Positions 1 through 10,080 of a DNA stretch of 64,000 nucleotides are shown here, piece after piece. A program made the position numbers and the translations under genes. How positions within the stretch are numbered: the first letter of the stretch is position 1; every line of letters starts with the position of its first letter. The DNA lies in assembly GCF_030814135.1 (NCBI RefSeq), contig NZ_JAUSUQ010000010.1:1-64000 (forward strand). The letters are read 5' to 3'. The notes beneath the pieces were generated by a model. The model saw nothing but the letters and a program-made list of their open reading frames with translations. It had not been told where the DNA came from and searched no databases. This DNA is from Caldalkalibacillus uzonensis (GTDB lineage: Bacteria > Bacillota > Bacilli > Caldalkalibacillales > Caldalkalibacillaceae).

Positions 1-94
1 TGGGCTTAGTTTCCTATTGCCTTTTTTCGCTACACCTCCGTTAAAGCAGCGATTTTGTTCAAATTAGTCTCTTGACATCATACCGCTGCTCTTT

Positions 95-1174
95 TCAACG
101 GTGCTCCTTAAATTTAGCGGGAATTCGAAAGAGATAATGACTGAGAAAGTTTAAAAATGGCTTTTTTGTGCTGCCCATAACACCTGTCCATTCTGCTCCA
201 ATCATTACAAATACAACCAATGAAATGATCAAAAGATTTCCAATCCACATTGTCGTTTGAGTTAGAAATATGGCTGCTAAGCTAAATATTGAGCTAATCC
301 CATAAATAATTAGCACTGCAGTGCGATGGGAATAGCCCATATTTATAAGACAGTGGTGCAAGTGTTTTTTATCTGGTGATGTAATAGGTTGTCTGGATCT
401 AAAACGCCGAATAATAGCGAATATCGTATCAAAGATTGGCACACCTAAAATAAGAATGGGAATAATGAATGAAGTGACTGTTACATTTTTAAAACCTAGG
501 ACAGATAAAGCTCCTAAATAAAAGCCTAAATAAAGAGAACCAGAGTCCCCCATAAAAATTTTAGCCGGATAAAAATTATGGAAGAGGAAACCAAGTGTTG
601 CTCCTAGCAATATAAGGGTAAATGTAAAAACTAACAGGTTACCCATCATAAGGGCCATAATACATATTGTTCCTAATGTAATGGAAGAGACTCCAGCAGC
701 TAATCCATCAAGGCCATCTATAAAATTTAATGCATTCGTAACACCTACAATCCAAACAATGGTTATGATCCACGACCAGTTTCCAAAATAAACCGGATCC
801 TCGATAAGCGGCAAATTGATAAATTCTATTCGTATACCTCCGTGGACGACAAGCATGGCAGCTAGTATCTGAGTTATTAGTTTGGTTTTAACTGAGAGGT
901 CATATATGTCATCCAGAATACCCACCACACCAATAAAAAGACTGCCCATGATAATCCATTTTACCGGTTCTTGAGATAGGTCCGTAAAGAATAAGGTAGA
1001 TAAAGTGACAGCGACAATAATTCCCAAGCCCCCTAACCTTGGCATGGTTTTACTATGGACCTTTCTCTCATTCGGGCGGTCTGTTGCACCAATAAAGATG
1101 GCTAATTTTTTGATTAAGGGAGTTATACATAAAGTGATCAAAAAAGGTAATATAAAGTAAAATAACCAATTCAT
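95..1174 (-). CDS. tagO: TagO/WecA-type undecaprenyl-phosphate GlcNAc-1-phosphate transferase
   Basis: This 359-residue polytopic membrane protein belongs to the MraY/WecA/TagO family. Such enzymes transfer GlcNAc-1-phosphate from UDP-GlcNAc to undecaprenyl phosphate and so start wall teichoic acid or secondary wall polymer synthesis at the inner membrane face. Family motifs are visible: the N-terminal DRPNERKVH followed by PRLGG, the NFIDGLDGLAAG Asp-rich loop, the FMGDSGSLYLG motif and a late KKHLHH histidine motif. About ten hydrophobic segments span the whole length. An AAGGGAAAG ribosome site precedes the ATG on the minus strand. It is divergent from the SLH/LCP envelope genes, and B. 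subtilis also has tagO beside lytR and yvyE, which favours TagO over MraY. Confidence 0.93.
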   Translation of the reverse strand: MNWLFYFILPFLITLCITPLIKKLAIFIGATDRPNERKVHSKTMPRLGGLGIIVAVTLSTLFFTDLSQEPVKWIIMGSLFIGVVGILDDIYDLSVKTKLITQILAAMLVVHGGIRIEFINLPLIEDPVYFGNWSWIITIVWIVGVTNALNFIDGLDGLAAGVSSITLGTICIMALMMGNLLVFTFTLILLGATLGFLFHNFYPAKIFMGDSGSLYLGFYLGALSVLGFKNVTVTSFIIPILILGVPIFDTIFAIIRRFRSRQPITSPDKKHLHHCLINMGYSHRTAVLIIYGISSIFSLAAIFLTQTTMWIGNLLIISLVVFVMIGAEWTGVMGSTKKPFLNFLSHYLFRIPAKFKEHR

Positions 1175-1330
1175 TTTGCATCTTTCCCTTATTCATAGTA
1201 GTATATGATTAGCAAAATGTGTTTTTTAAAACAACTTTCGACATACAAACTATGTTTATTATAGCAGATTGTAAAGGTCAGGCAAATAAAGTTCTCAAAT
1301 CGGGAAAAAATGTGCGAAAGGAATTAAACA

Positions 1331-2152
1331 ATGAAAGTTCGAACATGGATTGCTATCTTTTTTGCAGTTATACTATCCGTTTATGTCGGAATGACTATTC
1401 AAAAAAAACATCCGATGGATCAACTGTTGACTGACACAATTCAACACATTAATCAAACTCGTGTTATTTCTTTTAAATCAGGTTTTTCAATTAACTATTA
1501 CGATAAAGACTTTGACTTAATCGATCAGTGGCAGTTTAAACGCAGGGGTGTGTATGATGCTTGGAGCAAGTACATACATTATGAAAATTTAACTCGGTTT
1601 GAAGAGATCGTTTCTACTGTTGATGATGATGAAGATAAAGAAACTTCACTGACTCCGCAATTTGAAGGAAATACCGTTCTTTTGCCTATAAAGGAGGCAT
1701 ATTACAAAAACCGCATGTATTTTACAAAAAGCAGGGTAACAAATGAGTGGAATTATCAAGAAAAACAGTCCTTTGATTTACTGGAACTACTTCCTTTTAA
1801 CTCGGAGCTTATCAACCGCTATGCACACCATTACCGCTCTGAAAACCGAGGTCCCTTTGTTGTTTTGTTCTTTTCGGTTGACCCTAACTATTTAACACGT
1901 ACATTTCCTGATATTTTGATAGCGGACAACCATCACTTTCCACTGGAGTTTCTTCAAGGAACAATAAAACTATTGGTTTACCCTGACTCTCCTATCCCCA
2001 AAAGGGCATATTGTACTTACATGATTAAAAATATAGACACTGGCGATATATTTGAGTACAACATTGATGTATATTACAGTATAAATTCTAATTATACTGT
2101 TGATGAGGAACCTGCGATTCCGGAATATATTAAACAAATATCCAAGAAATAA
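1331..2152 (+). CDS. hypothetical membrane-anchored extracytoplasmic protein
   Basis: This 273-residue protein is not recognised. An N-terminal hydrophobic segment (about residues 5-22) reads as an uncleaved signal or membrane anchor, and the remainder is hydrophilic and rich in aromatic and acidic residues, consistent with a domain outside the membrane. There is no lipobox and no SLH repeat. The start ATG has a modest AAAGGAA ribosome site. It lies between tagO and the SLH gene cluster and is transcribed away from tagO, so an envelope-associated role is only an inference from location. Confidence 0.7.
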   Translation: MKVRTWIAIFFAVILSVYVGMTIQKKHPMDQLLTDTIQHINQTRVISFKSGFSINYYDKDFDLIDQWQFKRRGVYDAWSKYIHYENLTRFEEIVSTVDDDEDKETSLTPQFEGNTVLLPIKEAYYKNRMYFTKSRVTNEWNYQEKQSFDLLELLPFNSELINRYAHHYRSENRGPFVVLFFSVDPNYLTRTFPDILIADNHHFPLEFLQGTIKLLVYPDSPIPKRAYCTYMIKNIDTGDIFEYNIDVYYSINSNYTVDEEPAIPEYIKQISKK

Positions 2153-2211
2153 ATGGAGATATAATCTGCTTTGTTAACCCTAACTTGGCAGTGACAAAAC
2201 TACTGAGATAC

Positions 2212-2232
2212 ATGCCACCTTTCAGGTGGCAT
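2212..2232 (+). terminator. perfect 9-bp inverted repeat, terminator-like without T-run
   Basis: ATGCCACCT and AGGTGGCAT form a perfect stem around a TTC loop, 60 bp after the preceding hypothetical gene. No run of T follows, so intrinsic termination is uncertain. The remainder of the 293-bp gap up to the next gene is A/T-rich and shows nothing else I can name. Confidence 0.4.
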
Positions 2233-2445
2233 TAACACTATATCAGACTGTTTGGATATTGGTATTATTTGTTCCCTGGCAGATGGAAAAATACGCATTT
2301 AGCAAAAAAAGGACAAAAGTACCAAAAAAAATCTTTTTCGTGGAAGGAAATTGAAAAGATATGTCGAAAAAGGGTACGTACTTTGATAATATCTGTCTAA
2401 GAAACTTGTCTCAAATTGCATTAAGTTTATAAGGAGTTGCAGGGG

Positions 2446-3678
2446 ATGAGAATCAAAAAAAGTCACAATAGGTATCTGGTCATTATCCTGTTATTACTAT
2501 TTTTATCGTCTTTATTTTGCGGACAAGCACAAGCTTATTATCCTGATATTGGAAACTCGACTGCAAAATATGCGATTATTGCTTTAAGCGATGTAGGGAT
2601 TATAAAAGGGCATAAGGACGGTACATTCAAACCAAATAATCCAATAACACGAGCGGAATTTGCTGTGATACTGGCGGGTATTCTTAACCTTCCCGATCAG
2701 CCCGAAAAAGCAAAACATTTTAGAGATGTCCATAGTTGGGCCCGAGGTGCTGTTGGGGCTTTGGTCAATGCTAATATTGTCGCTGGCAAAGAAGCAACCT
2801 TCTTTGGAGCGGATGATTATCTCACCCGGGAAGATATGGCTGTCTTCTTTGTTCGTGCACTAGGTTATCAACAGCAAGCTGAGTCGTTAAATTTAAACTT
2901 ACCATTAAAAGATGTTCGATACATATCTAATTATGCTGTACGTCACGTTGCTTTTGCGTATAATATTGGTCTTATTAATGGGTATACAAATGGACATTTT
3001 GGCCCGAGAGATCTCAGTAAACGGGAGCAAGTGGCCCATTTAGCCTATCAGGTTTATAAAAAAAGGGCGGATTATACTAATGCTGCCAACAACCTGATTA
3101 AAAATCATCAACCCGTTAAGATCTTTATTGATCCTGGTCATGGTGGCAGTGACGCAGGTGCTGTTAGTCCTATCAATAAAATCAAAGAAAAAGATATTGC
3201 TCTGGAGATCTCCCTAATTGCGGCAGAAATTTTGGAGAGAGAATATGCCGGGGTTGTTGTCAGACTGAGCAGAACTACAGATGTATATCCCACATTATCC
3301 GAAAGAGTGGCTATGGCAAATAATTGGTCTGCAGATTATTTTGTCAGCATTCATCATAATGCTGGTGGGGGAACAGGGTTTGAAAGTTATAGATATGGAA
3401 ATAATCAACAAACTGTAGATTTGCAACGTCAAATACACACTCATATCGCCACTCATTTGCAAAATTCATACGGACTTAGAGACCGAGGTATGAAGACGGC
3501 AAACTTTTATGTTTTAAGATATACATCAATGCCAGCCATTTTACTAGAGCTGCTATTTTTGGATCATGCTTATGATGCGTCACTCTTACAGCAAAAAAGT
3601 TTTAGGCAGTATTTAGCACATTTAGTTGCAGAGGCCATTGCTAAGGCACACGGGTTGGAGAAAAAGCAATACTATTAA
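2446..3678 (+). CDS. SLH-domain N-acetylmuramoyl-L-alanine amidase (Amidase_3)
   Basis: This 410-residue secreted peptidoglycan hydrolase has a signal peptide of about 30 residues ending near AQA. Three S-layer homology repeats follow (about residues 31-205, each with a GY/GHxDGTFxPxxxxTRAEFA-like core). The C-terminal Amidase_3 domain (about 222-405) has the zinc motifs DPGHGG, an acidic KEKDIALE segment and SIHHNA, and the late ILLELLFLDH catalytic Glu motif. The SLH repeats should tether it to pyruvylated secondary wall polymer. I chose the ATG at 2446 because AAGGAG lies 9 bases upstream; an in-frame TTG at 2437 is too close to that site. It is first of four consecutive SLH genes. Confidence 0.92.
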   Translation: MRIKKSHNRYLVIILLLLFLSSLFCGQAQAYYPDIGNSTAKYAIIALSDVGIIKGHKDGTFKPNNPITRAEFAVILAGILNLPDQPEKAKHFRDVHSWARGAVGALVNANIVAGKEATFFGADDYLTREDMAVFFVRALGYQQQAESLNLNLPLKDVRYISNYAVRHVAFAYNIGLINGYTNGHFGPRDLSKREQVAHLAYQVYKKRADYTNAANNLIKNHQPVKIFIDPGHGGSDAGAVSPINKIKEKDIALEISLIAAEILEREYAGVVVRLSRTTDVYPTLSERVAMANNWSADYFVSIHHNAGGGTGFESYRYGNNQQTVDLQRQIHTHIATHLQNSYGLRDRGMKTANFYVLRYTSMPAILLELLFLDHAYDASLLQQKSFRQYLAHLVAEAIAKAHGLEKKQYY

Positions 3679-3703
3679 AAGACAAACTTGGATGTGATAT
3701 ATT

Positions 3704-5479
3704 ATGATTAAGTTAAATAGGTTAACTATACTTTTATTATCGGTCATTTTTTTTGCCATATTTGTTGTCTTTAGTATTGATGTCCGTGCTAATGATGACC
3801 ACGCTAAAGAACACCAAGAATATATTATTAAATTGGCTGATGAAAAATGTAATGAAGAATTAACCTCTATTCCCGGAGTTGGTAAGGTCAATGCTGAAAA
3901 TCCTTATCGAAATGTGGTTACGGTACATGTGGAAGAAAATGAGTTTCAACTACAGCGTGCTTATCGACATCGATGTGTAGAAAAAATAGAAAAGAATCAT
4001 AAGGTAGAATTACTATCCTCAAGTAAATATGTTCAATACCATATTGATCAGCTCAATGTCCCGGCGGCTTGGGAGTTTGAAGGGGAATATTCTCCTATTG
4101 TCGCTGTGGTAGACTCAGGGGTCAATCCGCATTTCCTATTTGCGGATAGGCTTCTAGAGGGTTTTAATGTAACAAATTGGACGACTGATACATTTGATAG
4201 AGAAGGTCATGGAACAGCAGTAGCAGGTCTTATTGCAGCAAATAGAGATAATGATGTAGGCATTGCAGGTATGAGCCGTAGTTACATTTTGCCGGTGAAG
4301 GTTGAAGATGATTGGGGCAACATATTTATATTTGATGTGGTTAATGCGATAGACTGGGCTGTTGCAAACGGAGCGGATATTATTAATTTAAGCTTAGGTA
4401 CTGTGCTGCCCGATGATCCTTACAAGTCCACACTTTATGAAGCAGTGCGGGATGCTTATCAACAAGGAGTGATTATAGTTGCTGCTGCAGGAAATTACGG
4501 TAATCATCCCGAGATAGGTGGTAACGCTGAGGTATACCCGGCGGCATACCCTGAGACCATCTCAGTGGCTGCAGTAGACCAGAACAATCAGAAGGCTTCA
4601 TTTTCTAGTTATGGCCCTACAGTAGATTTAAGTGCCCCTGGAGTAGATATTATTTCCACATCCCATGATGATCATTTTATTATTGTGGATGGAACGAGTT
4701 TTTCTGCACCTATTGTCACAGGCATTGTCTCCCAAATCCTTAGTTTCGACCGAAATTTCACTCCAGATCAAATTAAGACCATACTAAAGAACGGTACTCT
4801 TCCCATTCCAGATAAACGGGTAGGTGCAGGTGTGGCTGATGCTTATTATGCCAATCACATTGCTTTTCACAGGAAAAGCGATCTTACACCTGTATTGGCA
4901 GATATACACAAATCTTATGCCCGATTTGAGATTCTGTACTTATATGATCACGGCATCATTTCTGGCAAGACCCAAAGCTTATTTGCTCCAGATGAAGAGA
5001 TAGACAGGGGACAAATGGCTAAGTTAATATCAGAGGCACTTGGATTGCAAGTCGATGCTAACGTCAAAGGTTGTGATTTTCCAGATGTTCCCGCTAACAG
5101 ATGGGATGCCCCTTACATTACCGCTGTTTGCCAGGCAGGAATAATGTATGGAAAAGGTGATGGCAAATTTTACGCCCGGGCTAAAACCACTCGGGAAGAA
5201 ATGGCAGTAATTTTTATGCGTGCACTTGGATTGGCCAATAAAGCAGATGAACTGTCTTTAAACTCAAACTTTACAGATGCCCATTTGTTTAATAATTGGT
5301 CGAAAAACGAGATCGCATTGGCTGCTGAAATCGGTTTGATTAGAGGTATACAAAACCAAGATGGCAGTTACCGGTTCGATCCCAAAGGCACTACCCAGCG
5401 TCAGGCAGCTGCTCGACTCACATATGAGTTGTACACAAGGGGAGATTATTACCGCCAAAAGGCTGAAGAACTTAATTAA
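3704..5479 (+). CDS. SLH-domain subtilisin-like serine protease (S8)
   Basis: This 591-residue exported protease has a signal peptide (about 1-30) and a propeptide region to about residue 105. The S8 catalytic domain has Asp137 in VAVVDSGVN, His169 in GHGTAVAG and Ser332 in GTSFSAP. Three C-terminal SLH repeats (about 395-590) imply attachment to the wall polymer, the reverse domain order from the amidase upstream. It probably processes or turns over surface proteins. It is 25 bp downstream of the amidase gene and likely cotranscribed. The propeptide includes an I9-like stretch in which the sequence is poorly conserved, so the exact maturation site is unknown. Confidence 0.92.
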   Translation: MIKLNRLTILLLSVIFFAIFVVFSIDVRANDDHAKEHQEYIIKLADEKCNEELTSIPGVGKVNAENPYRNVVTVHVEENEFQLQRAYRHRCVEKIEKNHKVELLSSSKYVQYHIDQLNVPAAWEFEGEYSPIVAVVDSGVNPHFLFADRLLEGFNVTNWTTDTFDREGHGTAVAGLIAANRDNDVGIAGMSRSYILPVKVEDDWGNIFIFDVVNAIDWAVANGADIINLSLGTVLPDDPYKSTLYEAVRDAYQQGVIIVAAAGNYGNHPEIGGNAEVYPAAYPETISVAAVDQNNQKASFSSYGPTVDLSAPGVDIISTSHDDHFIIVDGTSFSAPIVTGIVSQILSFDRNFTPDQIKTILKNGTLPIPDKRVGAGVADAYYANHIAFHRKSDLTPVLADIHKSYARFEILYLYDHGIISGKTQSLFAPDEEIDRGQMAKLISEALGLQVDANVKGCDFPDVPANRWDAPYITAVCQAGIMYGKGDGKFYARAKTTREEMAVIFMRALGLANKADELSLNSNFTDAHLFNNWSKNEIALAAEIGLIRGIQNQDGSYRFDPKGTTQRQAAARLTYELYTRGDYYRQKAEELN

Positions 5480-5552
5480 CCATAAACAATCGGATGTTAT
5501 TAAAATTCTAATTTGGTGTGAAAAATCAACAAGCAGGAGGAGATTATTAATT

Positions 5553-7694
5553 ATGAAGAGAGTCATCCACCCCTATCATTATTTTTCTATTGTTATCTTA
5601 GTCTGCCTCATAGGGTTAGGTGGACTAGGATATACTGTCAAGGCTGAACAACAGGATGAAACACCGGAATATGATTTTGTGGGAGAGGGCTTTACGATTA
5701 TTGAACATGACTTCATTCTCCCTGAAGACAATGGAAAGTGGCAAGTGACAGGACGACAGGGCTACCTTATTATTCAGTTGGACAGTGGTAAAGATGCAGT
5801 GGAAATAGAAGTATTAACAAATGGACCAGCTGTATATACACAGGAAGGAAATAATCATCATCTTATTCACGGTAATGACAACAGGTTAAAACATCTCATC
5901 CAGCCGAAGTCTACTGAGCAAGAAATCCCCATCTACTTTTTTATTCCTGCTGAAGAAAATATCTCTAATCTCATAGAATCAATCAAAGGCGTCAGTAAGT
6001 CCAGTAAAATTGAAAAAATGTCAGCTAACAATTTACTTAATGTCTGGGGCGGGGGCAATGGACACCGCATTGGCATGTCCCAATGGGGAGCACAGGGTCT
6101 TACCATAAAAGGTGTCGGTTTTAGGAATATTTTAAATCACTATTATCCGGGGACAAAATATGAAAAAAAATATGATGACCAAAATCAAATGGTAACGGTG
6201 ACGCTAGATTACGATTCTGAAATCGGTGATGGGAGTTCCAGAACGTCCTGGACTATTAATGTTCCTAATGGCGGGGTGCTTGTTGATCATAACAATAACC
6301 CAGTAAAGACGATCCCGGCCAATCAAGATTATCAAGTTACTACGAGTGACTTTCCGCAAGGGGTCAGTCAATTGACGTTGCAACCTAATAACAAAGGATA
6401 TTCTATTGTTAAGAATCTGCTACATAGGGACGGCAAAACACCCCGCCAATATGAAGGAACTTTGATATTTATCCGGTCAGGGAATGGTATCAAACTCCAA
6501 AACAAGGTATCGTTACATGACTATTTGATTGGTGTGGTGCCTTATGAAGCAATGGCCTCTTGGGAAGTGGAGGCACTTAAAGCACAGGCCGTGGCGGCGA
6601 GATCATATGCAGCTTACAGATCTTTTAATATGGTTGATTCCATAGTACACCAGGCTTACTACGGAAGATATACTGATTCGACCTATGGTCCAAAGATCCA
6701 AAATGTGGTAAAAGAAACGGCAGGTTATGTGCTTACTTACAGTGGAAAAGTAGCTGATACGGTTTATAGTGCCGGTAATGGCGGCTGGATTGAACAGGCT
6801 TGGAGCCCGGCTGGTCATCCTTATTTAACAGCCAGGAAAGATGAATTTAAGTTGCCTTCTGGAAGTGTCATTATTCCCGAACAGCACTCCAATAATAATG
6901 GTGATGGCCCACATAGCTTATCATATTATCGCTGGGCACCTATTACTGTGGATCCAGGTGTCGGAAGTATTCAAGACATTACAGTTGAACGCACCCCGGG
7001 AATGGGAGCCAGAACAGTTACAGTGCAGGGTTCAAACGGAACAAGGAAAATCGATGATCCCAGAAATTACTTTAACCGTACATCCAACTTTATATATTTC
7101 TACCCTTTTTATGATATTGAGAACTCCTATGCCAAAGAAGAAATTGCCCGACTTTATGAGGGAGGTGTTATTACCGGTCATCAACCTGAAGCGGCTTTCA
7201 AGCCCAACGATAACATTACACGGGCCGAGTTTGCCAAACTACTTGCCGGTGCTTTCAGATTAGCAGAACAACCTAGTGCCAATTATAAATTTACTGATGT
7301 CCATGATTGGGCCAAAGGGGCAGTAGGAGCCCTTTATGTCAACAACATTACGAAAGGATATAATGAAACAACATTTGGTTCTAATGACAATTTAACAAGG
7401 AAGGATATGGCCACATTTTTTGTTCGGGCTTTAGGATACGAAGAAGAAGCACAGCATCTGAATCTAAACACATCTTTTAAAGACCTTTCTTATTTGGGTG
7501 CAAATGAGGAACAGGCAAAACGAAATATTATATTTGCCACAGAGATCGGCTTGATTAACGGCTATAATGCTGAGCGTTACGCCCCAAATGACTTGGCAAA
7601 AAGAGAACAAGTAGCTCGTCTTGCTTATGAAGTATATTTTAATGGTGATCAATATAGACAAAAGGCCGAAGAATTACTAAGGAAGCACAACTAA
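5553..7694 (+). CDS. SpoIID/LytB-domain protein with three SLH repeats
   Basis: This 713-residue secreted protein carries a signal peptide of about 30 residues and a SpoIID/LytB domain. The domain is recognisable by IGMSQWGAQG near residue 170, VVPYEAMASWEVEALKAQAV and ARSYA in the middle, and YSAGNGGW. Three SLH repeats occupy about residues 520-710. SpoIID is a lytic transglycosylase acting on denuded glycan in engulfment; this SLH-anchored version is more likely a vegetative or sporulation wall-remodelling factor (inference). The ATG at 5553 follows a strong GCAGGAGGAG site; the reading frame is open further upstream but overlaps the protease gene and lacks a site there. Confidence 0.9.
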   Translation: MKRVIHPYHYFSIVILVCLIGLGGLGYTVKAEQQDETPEYDFVGEGFTIIEHDFILPEDNGKWQVTGRQGYLIIQLDSGKDAVEIEVLTNGPAVYTQEGNNHHLIHGNDNRLKHLIQPKSTEQEIPIYFFIPAEENISNLIESIKGVSKSSKIEKMSANNLLNVWGGGNGHRIGMSQWGAQGLTIKGVGFRNILNHYYPGTKYEKKYDDQNQMVTVTLDYDSEIGDGSSRTSWTINVPNGGVLVDHNNNPVKTIPANQDYQVTTSDFPQGVSQLTLQPNNKGYSIVKNLLHRDGKTPRQYEGTLIFIRSGNGIKLQNKVSLHDYLIGVVPYEAMASWEVEALKAQAVAARSYAAYRSFNMVDSIVHQAYYGRYTDSTYGPKIQNVVKETAGYVLTYSGKVADTVYSAGNGGWIEQAWSPAGHPYLTARKDEFKLPSGSVIIPEQHSNNNGDGPHSLSYYRWAPITVDPGVGSIQDITVERTPGMGARTVTVQGSNGTRKIDDPRNYFNRTSNFIYFYPFYDIENSYAKEEIARLYEGGVITGHQPEAAFKPNDNITRAEFAKLLAGAFRLAEQPSANYKFTDVHDWAKGAVGALYVNNITKGYNETTFGSNDNLTRKDMATFFVRALGYEEEAQHLNLNTSFKDLSYLGANEEQAKRNIIFATEIGLINGYNAERYAPNDLAKREQVARLAYEVYFNGDQYRQKAEELLRKHN

Positions 7695-7704
7695 GTGCTT
7701 CCTT
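7679..7704 (+). promoter_or_regulatory. 10-bp perfect hairpin straddling stop codon of SpoIID-SLH gene
   Basis: AAGGAAGCAC and GTGCTTCCTT pair perfectly around AACTAA, which contains the stop codon of the upstream gene. Only a weak T-run follows, so it may be an mRNA-stabilising or processing hairpin that sets the ratio of the SLH genes on either side rather than a full terminator. Confidence 0.45.
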
Positions 7705-7730
7705 CAAAAGTTTGTAGGAGTGAAAGACTG

Positions 7731-8711
7731 ATGTTCAAAAGAAACATTGTGGTGGCCTTACTATTTTTAATGATAATAATTCCACTCGTTATCACATTTT
7801 ACAGTGGTAAAAAAAATCAAGAGACGCTGTTTAAGGATGTTTCCCCCAATGATGAAAATTATGATTTTATTCAGCAAGCAGTAAAACAAAAACTTTTAAC
7901 AGGTTATGCTGACGGAACGTTTAAACCAGATAAGCCGGTAACAGAGGCCGAATTTCTGGCTATGCTTTATCGAGCCTATTATCCTGAACAAGAGGATAAT
8001 GACAGGCTAGGTATTAAAAAATACTACAATTGGGCGGAATCACAAAGATGGAAAATCTTCGGAAAGGATTCGAGACAGAGAGAATTAACTTTGGTTGATG
8101 TGTCTGTTCTTTTGGCCAATGCACTAGGTTACCATTTGTCTGAAGATGGTTCAGTTCAGTTGCTATTAGATAAGGGCCTCTTAAATGAGGTTGCAGGACC
8201 TGACTTTGAAACATTTTATAATACAAAATTAACCAGGATACAAGCATTAAAACTTATTACTAATCTCAGAGAAAAAGTAGATCACTTACAAAAGCGCCCT
8301 TTACATCCATCCGAAGAGCCAGCCATCAAATCGGAGTTTGTTGACATATTTACTCCGGTAGAAAAATGGCTAATTGATCAGAATTATGATTACAGATTAA
8401 CTGTATGGGCCCGTGAACTAGGTGTCATAGATAACGAAAAAGAAATTATTTATGCTAATTATTTTCATGAACATTCACCTTATAATTTTTTTGTTTTATA
8501 TGAGGCTCAGCCAGAATATGTTAATTTAGCTCATAAAATATTTGAAAAAATGAATATTAAAATGGATGTTGGCAAGTTCTCAAAAGCGGTAAAAACGGTG
8601 ATTGAAGAAAGAAAAAGCTCTTTCATTGAGGTCGATGATTGGACTGTAACTTTTTCAGCTGGCAATACAGATGAAATGATCCAAGTACACTTCTATAAAT
8701 TAAGAAACTAG
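7731..8711 (+). CDS. membrane-anchored protein with one clear SLH domain
   Basis: This 326-residue protein begins with a hydrophobic segment (about 5-23) and has one clear SLH repeat near residues 35-80 with the core GYADGTFKPDKPVTEAEF. A more degenerate SLH-like segment follows to about 180, and the C-terminal half is unrecognised. The start ATG at 7731 has GTAGGAGTG upstream; an earlier in-frame start at 7695 would lie inside the intergenic hairpin and has no ribosome site. It is last of the four-gene SLH cluster. Function is unknown beyond wall-polymer association. Confidence 0.78.
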   Translation: MFKRNIVVALLFLMIIIPLVITFYSGKKNQETLFKDVSPNDENYDFIQQAVKQKLLTGYADGTFKPDKPVTEAEFLAMLYRAYYPEQEDNDRLGIKKYYNWAESQRWKIFGKDSRQRELTLVDVSVLLANALGYHLSEDGSVQLLLDKGLLNEVAGPDFETFYNTKLTRIQALKLITNLREKVDHLQKRPLHPSEEPAIKSEFVDIFTPVEKWLIDQNYDYRLTVWARELGVIDNEKEIIYANYFHEHSPYNFFVLYEAQPEYVNLAHKIFEKMNIKMDVGKFSKAVKTVIEERKSSFIEVDDWTVTFSAGNTDEMIQVHFYKLRN

Positions 8712-8833
8712 TTCCTGTTTAAATCACTTTTAAGTTCCATCTCCGTTAAGAAGCACTTATAATGTTAATGTATCATGAAGTATATATTGCCAAATAAGAA
8801 AAAAATATTAGGAATCTATGCAGGTGATTTTTA

Positions 8834-9844
8834 ATGAGGCGCCAAGATAGGATAAGAAATCAAAGACAGCGAAGATATAAAGTAATTAGACGTATCTTGA
8901 AGGTTACTATTCTGATCATTCTTATTTCTTTTTTGGTCTATGCTGGATATATAGGCTCTAAAATATTTCTCTCTTGGTATAAAATACAAAGTTTAGATGA
9001 CGACTTCAGTTATCATGATGATAAAATCACGAAACATAAAGATTATGAAGCTTTTACAATGCTAATCATGGGAGTTGATAACGAAGGTGGACAATTTGTG
9101 GGACGTTCTGATGTGTTAATGGTAGCTGTCTTTAACCCTAACACGCAGAAGATATCGTTATTGTCAATTCCCAGAGACACTTATACAGAAATTGCAGGCA
9201 AAGGCGTCTATGATAAAATAAATCATGCCTATGCATCTGGAATTAAAACTGCAATTAAAACTGTTGAAAAATTCCTTGACATCCACATCGATTACTGGGT
9301 AGTCGTTAACTTTGATGGATTTAGAGATTTTATAGATGTCCTTGGTGGATTAGAAATTGAGATTGAACGAGACATGTATTACCATATATGGGCTGAAAAT
9401 TCAACGATAGATCTTAAGAAGGGTAAGAGAATGTTAAATGGTGAAGAAACGTTACATTATGTTCGTTTTAGAGCAGACGCTGAAGGTGACTTTGGCCGCA
9501 ACCGACGACAACAACAAGTGATCCGTGCTGTCTTGGACCAGACGTTGGATATGCGCACTGTAACCAAAGTGGCTGATATTCTGGATGTTGTTGGAGAAAA
9601 TGTACGTACAAACACTCCTGCGACTGAAATTTTAAGTATGGTTAAGCAATTTTCTTCTCTTTCCGGAGACGATGTAGAGACGATTTCATTTAAGGTAGAT
9701 GTAGGAAGCATAGATGGCATCTCATATGTGTTCGTTGATGAAGAAGAGCAGTACCGTATCCAAAAGGAACTGAAGCAACGTCTCGAACCTAGTATGGTCA
9801 CTGAAACAAAACAGTCCGAGCAGTCGCAAGGAGAGAATTATTAA
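8834..9844 (+). CDS. LytR-CpsA-Psr (LCP) family wall polymer ligase
   Basis: This 336-residue type II membrane protein has a basic N-terminus and one transmembrane segment (about 22-45). Its extracytoplasmic LCP domain carries the GRSDVLM, LLSIPRDTY, KINHAYA, GGLEIEIERD and FRADAEGDFGRNRRQQ motifs with conserved Asp and Arg residues. LCP enzymes move undecaprenyl-linked teichoic acid or secondary polymers onto peptidoglycan. With tagO nearby, this fits attachment of the polymer whose synthesis TagO begins. It is a paralogue of the next gene; the two share the same motif set. The C-terminus is Gln/Glu-rich and probably flexible. Confidence 0.92.
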   Translation: MRRQDRIRNQRQRRYKVIRRILKVTILIILISFLVYAGYIGSKIFLSWYKIQSLDDDFSYHDDKITKHKDYEAFTMLIMGVDNEGGQFVGRSDVLMVAVFNPNTQKISLLSIPRDTYTEIAGKGVYDKINHAYASGIKTAIKTVEKFLDIHIDYWVVVNFDGFRDFIDVLGGLEIEIERDMYYHIWAENSTIDLKKGKRMLNGEETLHYVRFRADAEGDFGRNRRQQQVIRAVLDQTLDMRTVTKVADILDVVGENVRTNTPATEILSMVKQFSSLSGDDVETISFKVDVGSIDGISYVFVDEEEQYRIQKELKQRLEPSMVTETKQSEQSQGENY

Positions 9845-9880
9845 GCTGGAAAAGATTAAACCATAATTTACAGTTCTTAA

Positions 9881-9921
9881 GCTGACCTTGCTGGCCCTGC
9901 CAGTGAAAAGGTCAGTTTTTT
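9881..9921 (+). terminator. rho-independent terminator after first LCP gene
   Basis: CTGACCTT and AAGGTCAG form the outer stem, CTGGC and GCCAG can extend it inside the loop, and six T follow. Confidence 0.8.
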
Positions 9922-10080
9922 GTTGAAGATCAATACTGGGACATATTTTCGAGCCTAAACCACAAAACTAAAGATATAATCTCCGCCGCCATACGGTAAA
10001 TAAACACAGCTTCGCTAACTATTTAGGAATCTTTAACGATCCTTGTTTGATTCATCATTTATCGAATGGAAGGGAATAAC

